Of a stretch of 64,000 bases of DNA, positions 11,850 through 24,939 are shown in pieces (the stretch's first letter is position 1; each line of letters begins with the position of its first letter). Position numbers and translations under genes: made by a program. The DNA comes from Cylicocyclus nassatus (Eukaryota > Nematoda > Chromadorea > Rhabditida > Strongylidae), in assembly GCA_958299035.1 (NCBI GenBank), contig CATQJL010000112.1:9338880-9402879 (forward strand), written 5' to 3'. A model generated the notes under the pieces. That model made no database searches. It had not been told where the DNA came from and worked only from the letters and a program-made list of their open reading frames with translations.

Positions 11850-13990
11850 TTGAAGTTTTGATCTTTGAGGTTTTTTAAGTACAAATTCTCAAGCATTAGC
11901 ACTTGATCTAACCCAGTCTAGGACCGAACCCACTCTGATTACAAATGAAGCTACTCTGACTTATTTCGGCGTCTTCTTCCTAGCCATCAATCAAAATATT
12001 TTTACTGAATTCGCGTTGCATGCGGAACAAGCTTTGGAAGTAAAAATGCAAAAAGGGCATGATTACCAACATAAATACGCACTTTATGTGGTGCGACGAA
12101 CCAAAATGAGAATATAGACGAAGAAAGTAGGAACACACTCGCAAACCAGATATGTATGGAACGTAACCATTTATTAGTTTTATTGTACTAGAAATTTGAA
12201 AAATATATCTTTGTTTATGATATTACCTTAATTTATTATTTCTATTTAATATAGTGCCTTAATTTATTATTTTTATCTTTATTTTATGAAATACAGCCAA
12301 TAATAATTTTGACCCCAGCGTAAAGCAAATCTTGTAAAATATGATAAATGCGGAAATGAAAGAAGTGAAAAATTACCGTTAATTCAATGCCGTTACCAGG
12401 AACTGAGGAATTCAAGATTCTTTGTGCATTATCAATCAATTTAAAAATTCTTCGGATCTTGCTACTGGAACAAATTTTCAGCGCAAAATTTCTGTAAACT
12501 GTCGATGAATAAGAAAAATATATCGAAGTTTCGTATTTCCAGTTTCATCTGAGCCGTAAAAAGGTGGTCGCATGAAAGGATGCGACACATCTACAGAACG
12601 AAAATAAATTGGTTTTAGTCCATTTTTGAATTTTCAAGAATAATACATAGGTCCTAGAAAAATAGAAAATAAAACAAAAAGTCCAAAAACTATAAATAAA
12701 AAAATCAACATATGTATAAAATAAATTGAAACATGTTTGAATTTACAAAATAATTACCTGATGCTTCTTTGATGACTTAAAACACATTAGACGAGCCATT
12801 TGCGGAGTGATTGACGGTTTGACGTTTAACCAGTTCGATACGCTATGATAGCTGCATTGTTTGACACATTGTGCGATAGAAAATTCTGCAATGGAAGAAA
12901 AAACTACATTGGTATGCTGAAGACGCACTTCTCGACGATAATAACATGAAGTGCGAAGCACATGTTACACTGTGGTAACGTATTAAATGGTGCAAAATAG
13001 CATGAAGGAGTATGCGCTGTAAAATTCAAGAGAAGAAATGGAGAAAAAGAAACGGGAAAAATGAGGAAGTAGGTTTTCCCATTCGGGATCGAAGAAGTAG
13101 GAGAGAAGAAATGGGAAATTTGTGCCTTTCTGAAAATGAGTGCTCTTGAGCAGATTAGGAAAAAAATTGAATGCAAAGTTTCCACATCCTCCAGAGCTTC
13201 CAACTTGCCGAGAAATATTTTCTTAGCGAAGCACGAAAAAATCACACGCACTTACATTTTGCAATAAGCAATACCCCCTATAAATGTGTCACATAAGCCC
13301 TTAACCGTATACCTACCGTAATCTCGAGAAAGGCCCTACAGTATGTTGAACTTCATTTTGCAATGAGCAAGACGAACACCCTCCGTGAACAAAGCACTAG
13401 AGAGAACGTGAAGCGTTAGTACAGTGGCCTGCGAAGAGTTATGAGAGAGCATGCGATATGAGGAGGGCGCCAGGCGTGGTCCCAACGCGACGTTTCCGCG
13501 CATTTCTACAACTGTATAATGGGCGGGGTTGGAGCGTAGCTTGTAAGGTGAATGAAAAACGATAATGAATCTCTGTGTAGATAGCTAAGTATTCAAAAAT
13601 TCTATGCTGCAAGATCAATCAAATTTTGCTTATTTATAGGGGTCAGTGAACAATTTTCGCAGCTAACGAGTTGAAAAATGCACAGAAATTAATCATGATT
13701 TTGTACTTTGTCTAACAAGGGCATTGTCCGCTTGTCTTTTTTGACATTTTTCCAAATTCTTCGCAAAACAGTCTTTTTCAGCTCTGAGATAATACAGCTA
13801 ATCCATTACATTTCGATGCGATAAAATCAATCCGTAAAATAAAAATGTTGGGAGAAAATACAGAAAAATCAAGGTTGATACAGATTTAATCAAGCTCAGC
13901 TTAGTCAGAAGTTTTTGAAGCAGAAAATCCAAAAAATACTGTGCAGGGACATTTGCGGGCATATACCGTATGCCTACCGTAATCATGCGC
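11850..13990. other. AT-rich stretch without a supported gene
   Basis: It includes a very AT-rich block at 12,180-12,310 built on TTAATTTATTATTT repeats, and two short copies of the phrase CCTACCGTAATC (near 13,313 and 13,974, also related to 36,420). No exon was recognised. Confidence 0.45.
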
Positions 13991-14235
13991 TGCATGCAAG
14001 TGGTAAAAGTCTTCCTGCGCCATTTATATGCTGCGCGTTTTTTGTTTGGAATATTCGATCTACGCGATCAATATCGTATGTGGCAACTTTAAGCTAATTT
14101 ACAAACTACGGTAGTATACTGTATTGTGCAAAAAGGTGTTTCTAGGTATAAAGCAGTGACAAAAAACAATTTTAAGGCAGTTTTTTTTCAGCAATTAGTT
14201 AATTTTAATTACAGGTAATTAGACAGGCGAAGCTA

Positions 14236-14274
14236 GGTACTGAAGTATACTGAAGTATACTGTAGTATACTGTA
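14236..14274 (+). repeat. Three tandem 12 bp units (GAAGTATACTGA type)
   Basis: The sequence repeats CTGAAGTATA, CTGAAGTATA, CTGTAGTATA in series, with a related GGTAGTATACTGTA about 120 bases upstream at 14,110. It is a short minisatellite. Confidence 0.75.
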
Positions 14275-14924
14275 GCACCTGTAATGGGTCTCCAAGAGAA
14301 AAACGAAGATAAAAACCATTTCGTAGACATTCATTTGAGCAGAAATTAAACTGAGGGGCTTTCAAAGACAGGATTAGAAATAAAAGGTCACAGATACTAT
14401 TAGGATCCCGACTGGTTACCATTGATTAGATAACCAAACCAGTTGTTGATTGCATTTTACAGTGGAATTTGAAATACTCCTCCGACTTAATAGATAATTT
14501 CATTTCTTATATAGTACTATTAACCACTAACTGCGCATCTAATGCCATTTTGAAAATTCAAATTGACTTACGACGAAAATTACAGAAAGAAAAACGTTTT
14601 CGTGGAGAGAAAGTGTCACATTAGATAGAGAATGTGGCATTGTCGAATTCACTATGTGCATTTGTCTGCGATAAGACTCGCAAAAAAAGCATGGATCAAT
14701 GCATAAAGTAGAAGTTCGCCCTTGTCGTTTACAGATACCAATCGAAGTTTGCGTTTTCGGCTTTTTCGAAGAAAAAATATTGTCGCGTATAATTTATGGA
14801 GATGTGCATGGATGGTTCTAGTTCGAGGTCACGGAGGGGAGGGGGAGGAAGGGAGGGAGGAAGAAGCTTGCAAAAGGCGAAAGTACGTGTAAAATGCAAA
14901 CAATTTGGAGAGCCCACCCACTTA

Positions 14925-15335
14925 TGCCAACATGGCTATATCGTGTCGGGACCTGTAATGAGCAATGATGGAGTTGTGCGCCAAATTTGAGATTATCACT
15001 TTCTGCACCAAAGAACAGGAAAGCTGCGGAATATCTATTCCTACGAATTTCAAAACTTTTAATTTTCAATATAATGTTCGAAAATATGGCTCAAGTGTCC
15101 ACGAAAATATCGAGCGTTCTCGCATTTTTGAGATGCAATGAATAGCGCGCATAGCAGTATGGATAGACAATAATGAGAGAAAAAGAGAAGAATGAGTGAG
15201 GAGTACACTGGAAAATGCAAGCAACTTGAAAACCCGTCTGCCATATCGTGTCAGGACCTGAACTGACCAATGAAGTGCAGCGTCTGTTCCGCGCGCGAAA
15301 TTTGAAACTGTGTTTTCCGCTCGCACCACTGGTCT
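14925..15335 (-). repeat. Two inverted monomers of the 142-154 bp satellite
   Basis: ATATCGTGTCGGGACCTG (14,938) and ATATCGTGTCAGGACCTG (15,243) are reverse complements of the satellite phrase at 27.7 kb. Each is followed by an AATGAG/CCAATGA segment and a GCGCGAAATTT-type segment in the expected inverted order. The spacing is about 305 bases, roughly two monomer lengths. Confidence 0.75.
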
Positions 15336-15950
15336 GAGTGCACATTTGAGAATCAAGCGATGCTATTAATTCCACCTAATCAAAAAACATTTAGTTTTGG
15401 TGTTTAAGATATAAGTGAGGTTGTAAAGCTTTCTGCAAATGGAAACCGGTCAAAAAGCAAGTTTGCTGAAATATGATCTGTCTAGCCCTTATAAATAAAA
15501 CCTTTTGAAAGCTTGCAATTTTGCTAGATGAGGAGTTTGCCCACTTTCTTTACTATCCAGTTGTGTAGTTTATAAGAAGGGAATCGAAACTGGAAAAAGA
15601 AAGTTCGGAGGCATTCCTCTTCTAAATCAATGGAAGAACTTCAAACTGGACATTCTTAGAATGAGAATTTCGTAAATTCGAGTAAAGAAGAACTTGCGCT
15701 GACTCAATGTGGAATCTTCGCAACCAATAGCAACGCAGTAAATAATGACAAATGCAGGTATTTATCTGATTATTTATTCATTCTATAAGCTCGCGTGCTT
15801 CAAAGTCAAGGAAATACAAATCCAGAGATATAACATGCTTTTTTGAGATAATACAGTAAAAAGCAGTAATGCATTTCAGCATTCGAATTCAGCAAAAGTT
15901 TAAGCAATAAGTTTTGCTCAAGCAGACGTTGTAAGGAAACATGTATACAC

Positions 15951-16122
15951 CCTTTGACTTAACTGGATTGGCGGCTGGAAGGCGGGGTTCTGTGACCTAA
16001 TTAAAAACGCTCGCGCCCGCGACGCAGTCTGCGTGTCTTTCGCGCGCGTGCTCACTGATTATTCTCTAGCCTTAATTAGGTCTCGAAGCCCCGCCTTTCA
16101 GCCGCTCCAGTTGAATCAAAGG
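15951..16122 (+). mobile_element. Palindromic MITE family A, complete copy
   Basis: The ends are CCTTTGACTTAACTGG and CCAGTTGAATCAAAGG, again paired through GGCGGGGTTCTGTGACCTAA and a GC-rich middle. About 170 bp, no coding capacity. Confidence 0.85.
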
Positions 16123-16487
16123 GTAGATATGTTTGAAAAGCGAATAAATGAAAGAATGTTTCTCTCAATTCTACTTCACCAGATACCACAGTGCCTACGA
16201 TAAAAGGCGTAGGAAATACCTCTCCAAACTCGTTACGATGCCCATAGCAAAAGCACATTAAGTGCAGATCTTTTTCTATACTCCATTATGTGAGAGTGAG
16301 TGATAGGCTCCATCATCGTCGGCCTAACAAGTGCTTGTTAACTAAGATAGATTTCCTTACTAGCACAGAAAAATTTATCGAAGAAGTGAGGGCACCATTA
16401 CTGTGTCGGAAAAAAGTGCAGGAAAGGAATTTTGTTTTTCAGGACAATGTCAAGGCAAATCCCTGGACTGTTTTTTATCATGACTAC

Positions 16488-16680
16488 GAGACCTTACCAA
16501 GCCATTGCTCAAATGGTAGCTTCTAAGGGTCCGTTTGTGGCAGAGATACGCAACTTTAAACCCCAGTCCAAACCGTAATCTTGCAGCACCAATCAGCGTC
16601 CTCGGGTACGGAGGAGTACGGTCTGGGCTTAGAGTCCAACTATTTGGGCTAAAATTATAACACCCCCCCCCCCGCAGCTA
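16488..16680 (+). repeat. Dispersed repeat family C, partial copy, with poly-C tract
   Basis: The stretch carries AGCCATTGCTCAAATGGTAG, diverged from the family phrase. It continues with GGTACGGAGGAGTACGGTCT, which recurs near the other copies, and ends in a run of C at about 16,663-16,673. Confidence 0.55.
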
Positions 16681-18890
16681 TTCTATTTGTATCACTGGCC
16701 ATAGGTAACTCGTCCACGATTACCAGAAAAGGTTTTTAGAGAAAATTTCAACGTGTTTGTACTGTCCAAGATTTTTGTGCTAATATCTGTAACCGCACAA
16801 TTTCCAGAATGTTGACGAGCAGAATAGACACAGAAGAAATCAAATATGGTCATGGAAACAGTACATGCCCGATTTAATAATGCAAAATGTGCAATTGCAC
16901 ATATAAAATTTACTTGAATGTACTTCGTGTGGCCCAAGTGATAAAGCCGAAAATTTGGGTGGACGTTGCCCAGGGATGACGAAAGTAGCAAAATTATGAA
17001 TATTCGAAGTGCGGGCGCAAGCACTAGTACGAGTTCAGTGTGGAAGCAGGAAAAAACAAACTTAACGACGATCTGAAGCGATTGACGAATTGCGATGCTT
17101 GATGTGACTTGACGCGCACTAGATGCACTAGTGCACAGGAAAGTCGTGGAAAAAGTTCTGGAACTTTTCCAAACCACGCCCACTATCATCTCACTCAGCC
17201 GCGAGTACAATAGGCGCACAGCAGCAACAGGCTCTTCTATTTACACACATGCATCGCTCACACACAAACACACACAAGCAGAGTGAGTGAATTGAAGAAG
17301 ATCTCGGACGGACAATGCGGCTAGCTAATGTTTTCCCCAATCTGAAAATCGCTGGAAATTTCCAGAATGATGGGAGAATATAGGCGTTACAGTTTTTCGA
17401 AAGCAGCGAAATTTCCCATGAGAGAGGGAGAAAAAGAGGGCTATTGTGCTACTTCAAGCGTCAAGTCTTTTTTCTCAAGAGATTTGGCTAAGGAGAAGAA
17501 AAGTGGTTTTATAAAAAGACTCTGGAAAGCCTAAGCTATAACCAGTTCATTGTCCAAAATGGCGAAAATATGGACTTTTCCTTGGAAATTTGATGACCAC
17601 AAAATTCATAAATTTTTATAGATTACGGAATGAGACGGTTTTGCTGCAAAATATGATATATTCTCGAAAATATTGACGATAAGAATTCAAAAGAATGATA
17701 TGTTGAGCAAATTCATTCCTCTAGATTAAGAGAATTATCAATGCGTGAAAATTCAAGGAATGCAAAATTCATTATGACTGGCATTCTTACGAAAAAATTC
17801 TATGATCGATAATGATCTGAAAAATCAGAAAAAAATATGAAAGTTATTTTGACGAAAAATTTTTCCGGAATTCCCGAAGTGGAGATGTTTAGAAAACAAA
17901 AAGATCATGGAAAATCATTCATAAATGCAAATGTATTTCCAAATTTCTACGATTTTTTTAGATAAGAAAATAGATTTCAAGTACAGAGATTTCTCAGAGT
18001 ACAATTCTTTCCTTTCCTCAATGAACAAAGTAATACAAGAGCAAAAACAAAGAAAACTTGTACTAAAACTCTTGACATTCCTGTGCAGAGACAAATCGTA
18101 AGTGCCAGAAAAACGAGAGAATTCAAAGCTGAAAAACTACGGAAAGAGGCAAAAACTTTGGATTTGAATGGGAAAAAAATCGAGCGATAAAAAACGCAAG
18201 AAAAACATGAATTGGGAAGCACTTGAGAAAGTGGCCGAAAAAATTTGCAATGATTCGTTTCTCTAAAGAATTTCATAGCATGAAAGAATTCTTGATGAGG
18301 AATACAATGAAAAAGATGAACTTATTCAGAAACCTATATTATTCGTCAGCCAAACTCGCGAAAAGTGCAAGGAAAAAAATTTTCAAAATGAAATATGATA
18401 AAAGTTTGCAGGTATAAAAAAGTATAAATAGATGATAAAAATATAAACAAAGAATCAATGACTGAAAATATTATGCGGTATAGTAAACTTACTGAATAAT
18501 GAATGTAAACAGATAGAAAATCAAATATTTTAAGCAAAAGTTAATGAGTTGTTTAAGTGTATTAGTAACTGAAGAAAATCCATAACAAAAAATATCATCA
18601 AAAAAGTAAACACGATAGATTATAAACTTAAAGGAATAGAAGGATTAGATATGAATAGGCAGATCAAAACAAACAAGGAATAGAACTTGATAAATGCAAT
18701 ATAATTTTCAATATTTTCACATTCTTTCCATAAAAAGGCATATACACCAATAATGGGAAATAAATGGATAAATGTACGAGAGTACATACAAAACTAACCG
18801 GGTACAAGTAAACATTTGGTTCGCACCTGTGCAGCCGTAAAAGCTTGCGGGAAAACAAACGGAAGGGAAAATTTTTGGAAAAAGCGATAG
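16681..18890. other. AT-rich stretch without a supported gene
   Basis: A 175-codon minus-strand frame (16,692-17,219) is long for this DNA but has no recognisable domain, no downstream exon and a hydrophobic composition typical of random frames. The remainder is AT-rich with only short frames and a CA-rich stretch at about 17,250-17,280. Confidence 0.45.
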
Positions 18891-19261
18891 TTTGTGACGC
18901 GCAGTGATCCTCGCGTTGTGTGGTGGGGCGCTCCACTCGCACACACACAGTGCAACGGACGGACAGAAAGGAAAAAGTGGCAGTTTGAAGCGCAAACAAT
19001 CAACGCCAGCCAGATTACGTTCGAGCACGACGGCGACGGCGACACCGTCAGGGCTGCGGATCGCCGCCATTCCGTCGAGATATGAGCACATTTTCGCAGG
19101 GATTTTTACCTTTAAATTTTCAGACCTTCAGTCTTCATGTTTTCACCATTTCAACTCTTTTATAGCTACATTTCCAGAAAGATATTGCAAAATGATAGAA
19201 AAAACCAAAAAAAATCTTTTCTGCACTATTTTAGGAAGCACGCGCAAATGTTTTGGCGCGA

Positions 19262-19690
19262 AAAACCGCATGCAACAGAGTACTGTTGCGGTTGCATGCA
19301 ACAGTGACGCAAAGGTTGTCACATGCAACAGATTACTGTTGCGGTTGCACGCGACAGTGACGCAAATATTCATATGCAACAAGAAAATTACTATTGCATG
19401 CATCCATGACATAAACTCTGTCACATGCAACATGAACACAGATACAGTTGCATGCAACATGGCAGCTATAGTCGCAAGCAACAAGAAAATTACTATTGGA
19501 TGCATCCAGGACACAAGTGCTATCGCATGCAACATGAACACAGATCCAGTTGCATGCAACAAAGGCGCAAGTATTTACATGCAACATGGCAGATAATGTC
19601 GCTGCAAAAAGGATATACGCATGCAACAAAGAGACGAGTACTGTCGCATGCAAAATGAGCACAAATGCATTTGCATGCAACGGAGACTCA
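19262..19690 (+). repeat. GCATGC-rich minisatellite with about 102 bp higher-order repeat
   Basis: The motif GCATGCAACA or CATGCAACA recurs more than fifteen times at spacings of about 22-30 bases. A longer unit starting AACAAGAAAATTACTATTG repeats at 19,378 and 19,480, giving a 102 base period. Because that period is a multiple of three, frames stay open on both strands (for example 18,904-19,596 plus and 19,333-19,680 minus). These frames are explained by the repeat and are not called as genes. Confidence 0.85.
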
Positions 19691-19859
19691 AAACATATAC
19701 TTATCGATTATGCTCACCATGTAAAATCGGGTCAAAAGAGATAACTCTTCAAATGGGCGGAGCGCGTCCCAAGGGCACTTTTAGGGCGCGTTTACATTCT
19801 TCTGAATTGCAGGATTATTCTCTGTTTTCAGCATTATATTAGTGAACCGAGACCAACGT

Positions 19860-21229
19860 AGTGGGTTCACTGCTAGAAGCTTCAAACGTAACAATAATCG
19901 ACCACACTTTGTTTTTTACTTTGTTTGTTCCTCTATGTGTGCTCAGGTACGCCTATAGTAAAGACAAACAAAATCTATAGATGCCCTGAACTTCATTACA
20001 TAAAGAGTTGTTTGTGTTTCAAAACGGATTTACAGGATCTACAAGCAAGAATACGTTGCCAATGCTAGTAAGATGAAGAGAAGAAAGAGTTTTTTAAGGC
20101 CCACAAAGCTTTTTTTCTATACAGCTTTGGATGGCGAGAGAGAGAGAGAGAAGAATTTTGGTGATTTCAGAACATTGACAGTCACGAATTGATAAATTTG
20201 TATAACATTTCTGTCAAGCATGCTCGCTGGTTCCTCAACTGTTGATAAGAAAATTATTTAACACTATTTATAGAGAGCGGCTAGCTCGAAAACTGGAAAA
20301 AGGTGCGCTTTGTACGCGTAAAAGTAGGTTAGATATCAATCGGTCAGCACAGGAATGCCTTGACACAGAGTTATTTCTTAGTATGGTCGCAATTTTTCGC
20401 ATCAAAAAAAACTTTTTGGCTGAAAGAAATGCCATTCCTAATTTTACAAAAGTCCTTCTAATTTTCTAAAGTTTGCTGACTCATCCATTAATCCATTCGC
20501 AACCACTGCGGAGAACTGCCAAAGTCATTCCGAGTCAGACTGTATAGGCAAGATGAAACCGCATTTTTTATGAAAATTACGCAATATCCGTAATAATTTT
20601 AAAATCATTACACAATCTAACTTTTTTGACAATGCAATGAGAGAGTACCAGAATTTTCTGTTTCATGATATTCCGTAAATTACTCTACATTTTCTCTTAC
20701 TTCATGGCGCTTCTATCCTGAAAAGTTCCTGTTTCAGTTTATATATAAAACTTCAGTTGGCAGCTGCTGAGCTTATACAATATGCATTGGAGATTTCTGA
20801 CAAAGACAGAAAATACCGGAAAAAAGTGCGCATGACGTCGGATCCACACATAAACCCAAATTAGGCCATGTGTTGTGCAAGTGCACAAAAAAGCTATAGG
20901 AAGGGCGCGGAAAGCGACAGAATCGTACAAAAAACGGTTGTCAAAGTCGTAAAAGCGACGTAGTTAGCGGCGACCGAATGGGCAATTGTGGTCGCGGCGG
21001 CGGCCAATGCGGGTAATCCATTGCGTTCCGCGCTACGACGCACGGCTTACTGACCGATGCGACCGCCGACCCGCGGGCGCACATTCCTCTTATCAGCACG
21101 GATTAGTGAAATAAGCGTTCGATTTTATGCAAATGGGAGAAATTCGAAGATTATTCAGATGCAACGTGGGATTATCACAGAATTAGCAAGCTTGACAGTT
21201 GCCGAATTTCATGTGAAAAAAACTCTGAA
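19860..21229. other. Stretch without a supported gene; GC-rich block near 20,940-21,080
   Basis: A GA dinucleotide run is at about 20,133. A GC-rich block (20,960-21,080) with repeated GGCGGCGGCC and GACCGCCGACCC motifs precedes the array at 21,230. No protein or RNA gene was recognised. Confidence 0.45.
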
Positions 21230-21870
21230 AATGAGCATCATGAACAGGAAATTTTCAGGAAAATTCAAAGCAGCAGAAATAATACGTATTTCATCAGACA
21301 CATAATTATGATATCAATAGCGATAATATCAATTAAATGAAACAGGAAATCTTCCATATTAAACAAACAGCGAAGCACTCCTAACTAGTAAAATTCTGCG
21401 TAATTCCGCCGAAGTGATTACATAAAGTGTTATATGTAGACACGATGAAACAGGAAATGAGCACAAAATCTTAAATAACTCTTTGAGTTACATATGCTTG
21501 AAATCTTTCCCCATTTCCATTCTTCTATGAAGCACGAGGAAATGAAGTGATACACAGAGGAAACATTATGAAACAGAAAATTTCGTTGAACTACCAAACT
21601 AGTCACCAGACAAGGTGGTATGGTTGAGATCCACGTATATCTCCATTTGGAAACGAAATGGAATATATAAAGCGTTTTATCAAGACATCATGAAACAGGA
21701 AAATTTTGAAGCCGAGTTATAAGCAAGGAATCCCATAAGTTATAAGCTGCTAAGTTGCTGGACGTTGCTCGGAAGTTGCCCGGAAGTCTTCGTAACTGGA
21801 TGGAAAAGCAACGGACATGAAGCGAAATATAGAGTCATTACGAAACAGGAAATTTTCGTGGATGACCACA
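21230..21870 (+). repeat. Degenerate array marked by ATGAAACAGGAAATTTTC
   Basis: The phrase (T)GAAACAGGAAA or a close variant occurs at about 21,240, 21,342, 21,445, 21,568, 21,689 and 21,842. The first intervals are about 102 bases and the later ones lengthen to about 120-150. The sequence between is poorly conserved, so this is an old, decayed tandem array. Confidence 0.6.
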
Positions 21871-22919
21871 TTTTCAGACAGATATGGGAGCTTAAACTTT
21901 TGAATGATGTTTATTCATATATGCAAAAAATGCATAGAATGATATTTACCCACATTATGATATAAGAAATTTTCAAAATCGCGAGTTTCTGTGAAAAAAA
22001 AAGCCGAATAAATGTAACTCATATAAATGAAAAAAATTCACATAAAAGGCTTTCAAGTACAGTATGTGTGAGACTAAAACAAATTTTCAATTTTCAAGAA
22101 ATCTAGAGATTAACAATTTCTTTTCATTTGTTTCACTGTATGACTTAAATGTTAAAAGATACACGAAGACGATTTCATAAATATTTTCACCACGAGATTA
22201 AGAATATAACAAATTACAGGGAAGATTATGCGGAACTTTTTTCTCGAAACTTTTGAAAAATGCATTTTTACCATATAATCTGGAAAAAAACACTCTAAAT
22301 TTATAAAGTAAATTTTTTTCCGCTTTATAAAACGAATAAGATGCAGATCAACTCCTTTCATTTCAACCTACTTCTCGTTCCGCCACAAAACCTGCTTTCG
22401 CTTTTACCAAACCGAACATATGTAAGGTTTTTTGCAGGCAATTTGCGCAAAGCCAGCTTTCAGACACATCCGTGTAGCTTACTACTTTTTCTAGAACAAA
22501 TTAGGCATCGTGTGCCTGCGCAGAAATGTCGAACGCATTTCTACAACATAAAAAGCTAACATCTGTACCAGGCTGTGGGGTTTTTTGTAACAAATTTGCA
22601 CCAACACATCTGGATATGCTGCGAGTGATCGCGATTTATGACATTAATAGGCATGATTTCGCATATAGAAAGGGATCACACGAGATACATAAAATGAAAA
22701 GTCAGAAATGAAGTACTTGGCTGTGGAAGTGCATAAGTATGACTTAGAATGGAGCCACTATGAAATTGAAAATACCTTATATTTGACCGGAACTATGGGA
22801 ACTGGTTGTTGTAAGAGCAAATGTTGAGTCAGAATATACGCTACTCGCTGAGTAAGTTAGTCTCATAGACCTGTAATGCAAATAGTGCTGAAAACATAGA
22901 GAAGTTGAGAGAAGTAGGA
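21871..22919. other. AT-rich stretch without a supported gene
   Basis: Nothing recognised on either strand. Confidence 0.45.
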
Positions 22920-22923
22920 GGAA

Positions 22924-22957
22924 GGGGGGGGGGGGGGAGGGGGGGGGGGGGAGGGGG
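22924..22957 (+). repeat. Poly-G tract
   Basis: A run of G with single A interruptions over more than 30 bases. Similar G or C runs occur at 23,762, 26,748, 26,986, 29,372 and 62,922. They may form quadruplexes and are prone to length errors. Confidence 0.9.
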
Positions 22958-23029
22958 AACATTACTGGATCAAAAGGAATACAGTTGAATGTCAGTGGTC
23001 ATATGTGTGAAACTGGAATTTGGGTTTCA

Positions 23030-23420
23030 AATTTCTCATATGGAAGCTGTTTGGGAGGCCTTATTGAGCCAATGTCCAAGCGACAACTCATAGAATTTAG
23101 GTCGGCAGCTGCACTCGCAAGTTTCTGCCCACTACCGTACCGCAAGAGCTGTCCGTCGGTAGGGGTTACTGTAGTGGGCGAGAGTTCAGAACTGAATTCC
23201 TCGGCCAGGAATCAATCGTATGAGATGCCGCTTGGGCAATGACTTACTGAAAGTCTCTCAAATATTATCCACCTATAAAGTCCAGGTTTCTAGATTCGCA
23301 TGGACGCTGTCTCAGTAGACTATAGTAAGTTTTCATCTTGCACTCCTCGCCCAGCTACCACACTATAAGAGCCGTGTGCTTGGCAAGGGTACGGTATTGG
23401 GCGAGAGTCTGGAGTTGAAT
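23030..23420 (-). repeat. Dispersed repeat family C, partial copy
   Basis: The phrases ATGCCGCTTGGGCAATGACTT (23,224), GTAGTGGGCGAGAGTTCAG and a second GGTATTGGGCGAGAGTCTG follow the order seen in the family but inverted. The copy is diverged and duplicated within itself. Confidence 0.6.
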
Positions 23421-24051
23421 TCCAAGAGATGTATCTCTCAGAAATGGAATTATGAGCATTTAATGATTTGTACCCGGGCAGAAACAAGGAAAACAGGAAT
23501 CACATTCCACCAACTAAGACAACGAATGAATGAATCGTAAGGAATAGAGAGAGAGAGTCATAGATCGACTCTAACGACATCAATCCCTCTTTTTCCCCTC
23601 TTCTCTCATCCGAAACGCTGATAGAAATTCCAATGAAGAATTAGTTTCAGAAAGGTCGACGATATTACTTCGTAAAAAGCGGAACGAATCAGAGCGCAAT
23701 CCAGGTCAGCGAGAAACGAAACGGATGCACCAAACGTGTACGCAAATAACTAACCCCTACACCCCCCCCCCCCCCGTATATTCTTATCAATCGATGCCAA
23801 GACGAGAGGGAGATGCTTCTGCTTCTCCACCTTCGGCGTTAAATTCACACTTTTCCCATCCATTTAAAGCACATTCCCGCACAACGACGATGTGTAGTAT
23901 GGCAATGATGCCATTGCCACAGCCACAGGAACGGCCTCGAAAGTGCGGTTGTATAAAGTTAATGTAATAAAAATTATTTATTAGAGTGGAGAGTTCGAAC
24001 AGGCATAAAAATATCTCATTTGAAACGCTACATATATCACAGCATTATGTA

Positions 24052-24936
24052 AGGCTGCTGCAAAAGTTCGGTCCGATTGAAATATTCGAATTCAAATACC
24101 ATAACTTCTTTCAAAATCAACTTTTTCCAAAATCTTAGTTTCTATGTGTTGGGCATTCCCTTAGCTATCAGAAGACAAATATTAGTTCTTGCGAAAACAC
24201 TTTTACAGAAGTTGCAAGAACTCAAAGACTTCACAGGGTTCTTCTTCAAGCCTGTCTTTTTGACATGGCAATTCTCCCTTATAAGAAGTGACCGGCTTAA
24301 GTAGCCAAGAGTAGATAGAAAAATTTATGAAGATTATTCCACAGCCTAAAAGTGTCCATAGGATCTTCACAAAAAACTTTTTTTTACCGAATTAAAACGA
24401 AGCCGTTTTTTAACGTTTCAGTACGTGTGTGTATGTATGCCACTTTCGAATTATGAAAATTTTATACTTACCGTGAAGGTTGAAAAATAAATGGTGGTTG
24501 GACTCTGCTAGCTACCACTTTACTCTAGCACCTCCAATATTAGACTCGTCGGTTTCCTCTATTTACGAAAGGTTATTGCTTGTAGAATTTCTGTACCAAT
24601 AATTACTCTTCAGCAGCAAATTTTACTAGCAAGACGGTTTTTTTACACGAAAGTGAGTTTGTGCATATACTGGACTGACCCTTATTCCGTGACCAGTAAA
24701 AGGACACTTGACTTGAAGAGCTATCGTGGAGATCCTACCGCATGAACATTTTCTTTGCTGAGAACATGTCTCGGCCATCTAAGATCATAGGCTCGCAGTC
24801 TCGTCAGACTGGGGATTTCATTGAAATGTGATATGTTCAAAACAAGCAAGAAAAATATCGCATAAGAGTGAAAATCATTTAGAACAGCTTTCAAACACAA
24901 GGCAAAAAATAATCGGACAGAACTTATCCAGTAGCT
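24052..24936. mobile_element. Mariner-like non-autonomous element
   Basis: The left end AGGCTGCTGCAAAAGTTCGG is matched in reverse complement by the right end (24,909-24,936), with 22 of 28 positions agreeing when aligned by eye. TA dinucleotides flank both ends, as expected for Tc1/mariner target duplications. The interior has no DD34D transposase motif that I can find. The ends resemble mariner termini, which often contain GTTCGG or CAAAAGT blocks. Confidence 0.6.
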
Positions 24937-24939
24937 TAG

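Noticed and set aside
16692..17219. 175-codon minus-strand frame
   Set aside because: Long but without domain, splice partner or homologous feel; kept only as an unexplained frame in the stretch description.
18904..19680. Frames of 230, 139 and 115 codons on both strands
   Set aside because: They run through a minisatellite whose 102 bp period preserves frame; repeated Cys-Asn motifs come from GCATGCAAC.
22777..22962. Proline-rich minus-strand frame
   Set aside because: It is produced by the poly-G tract.
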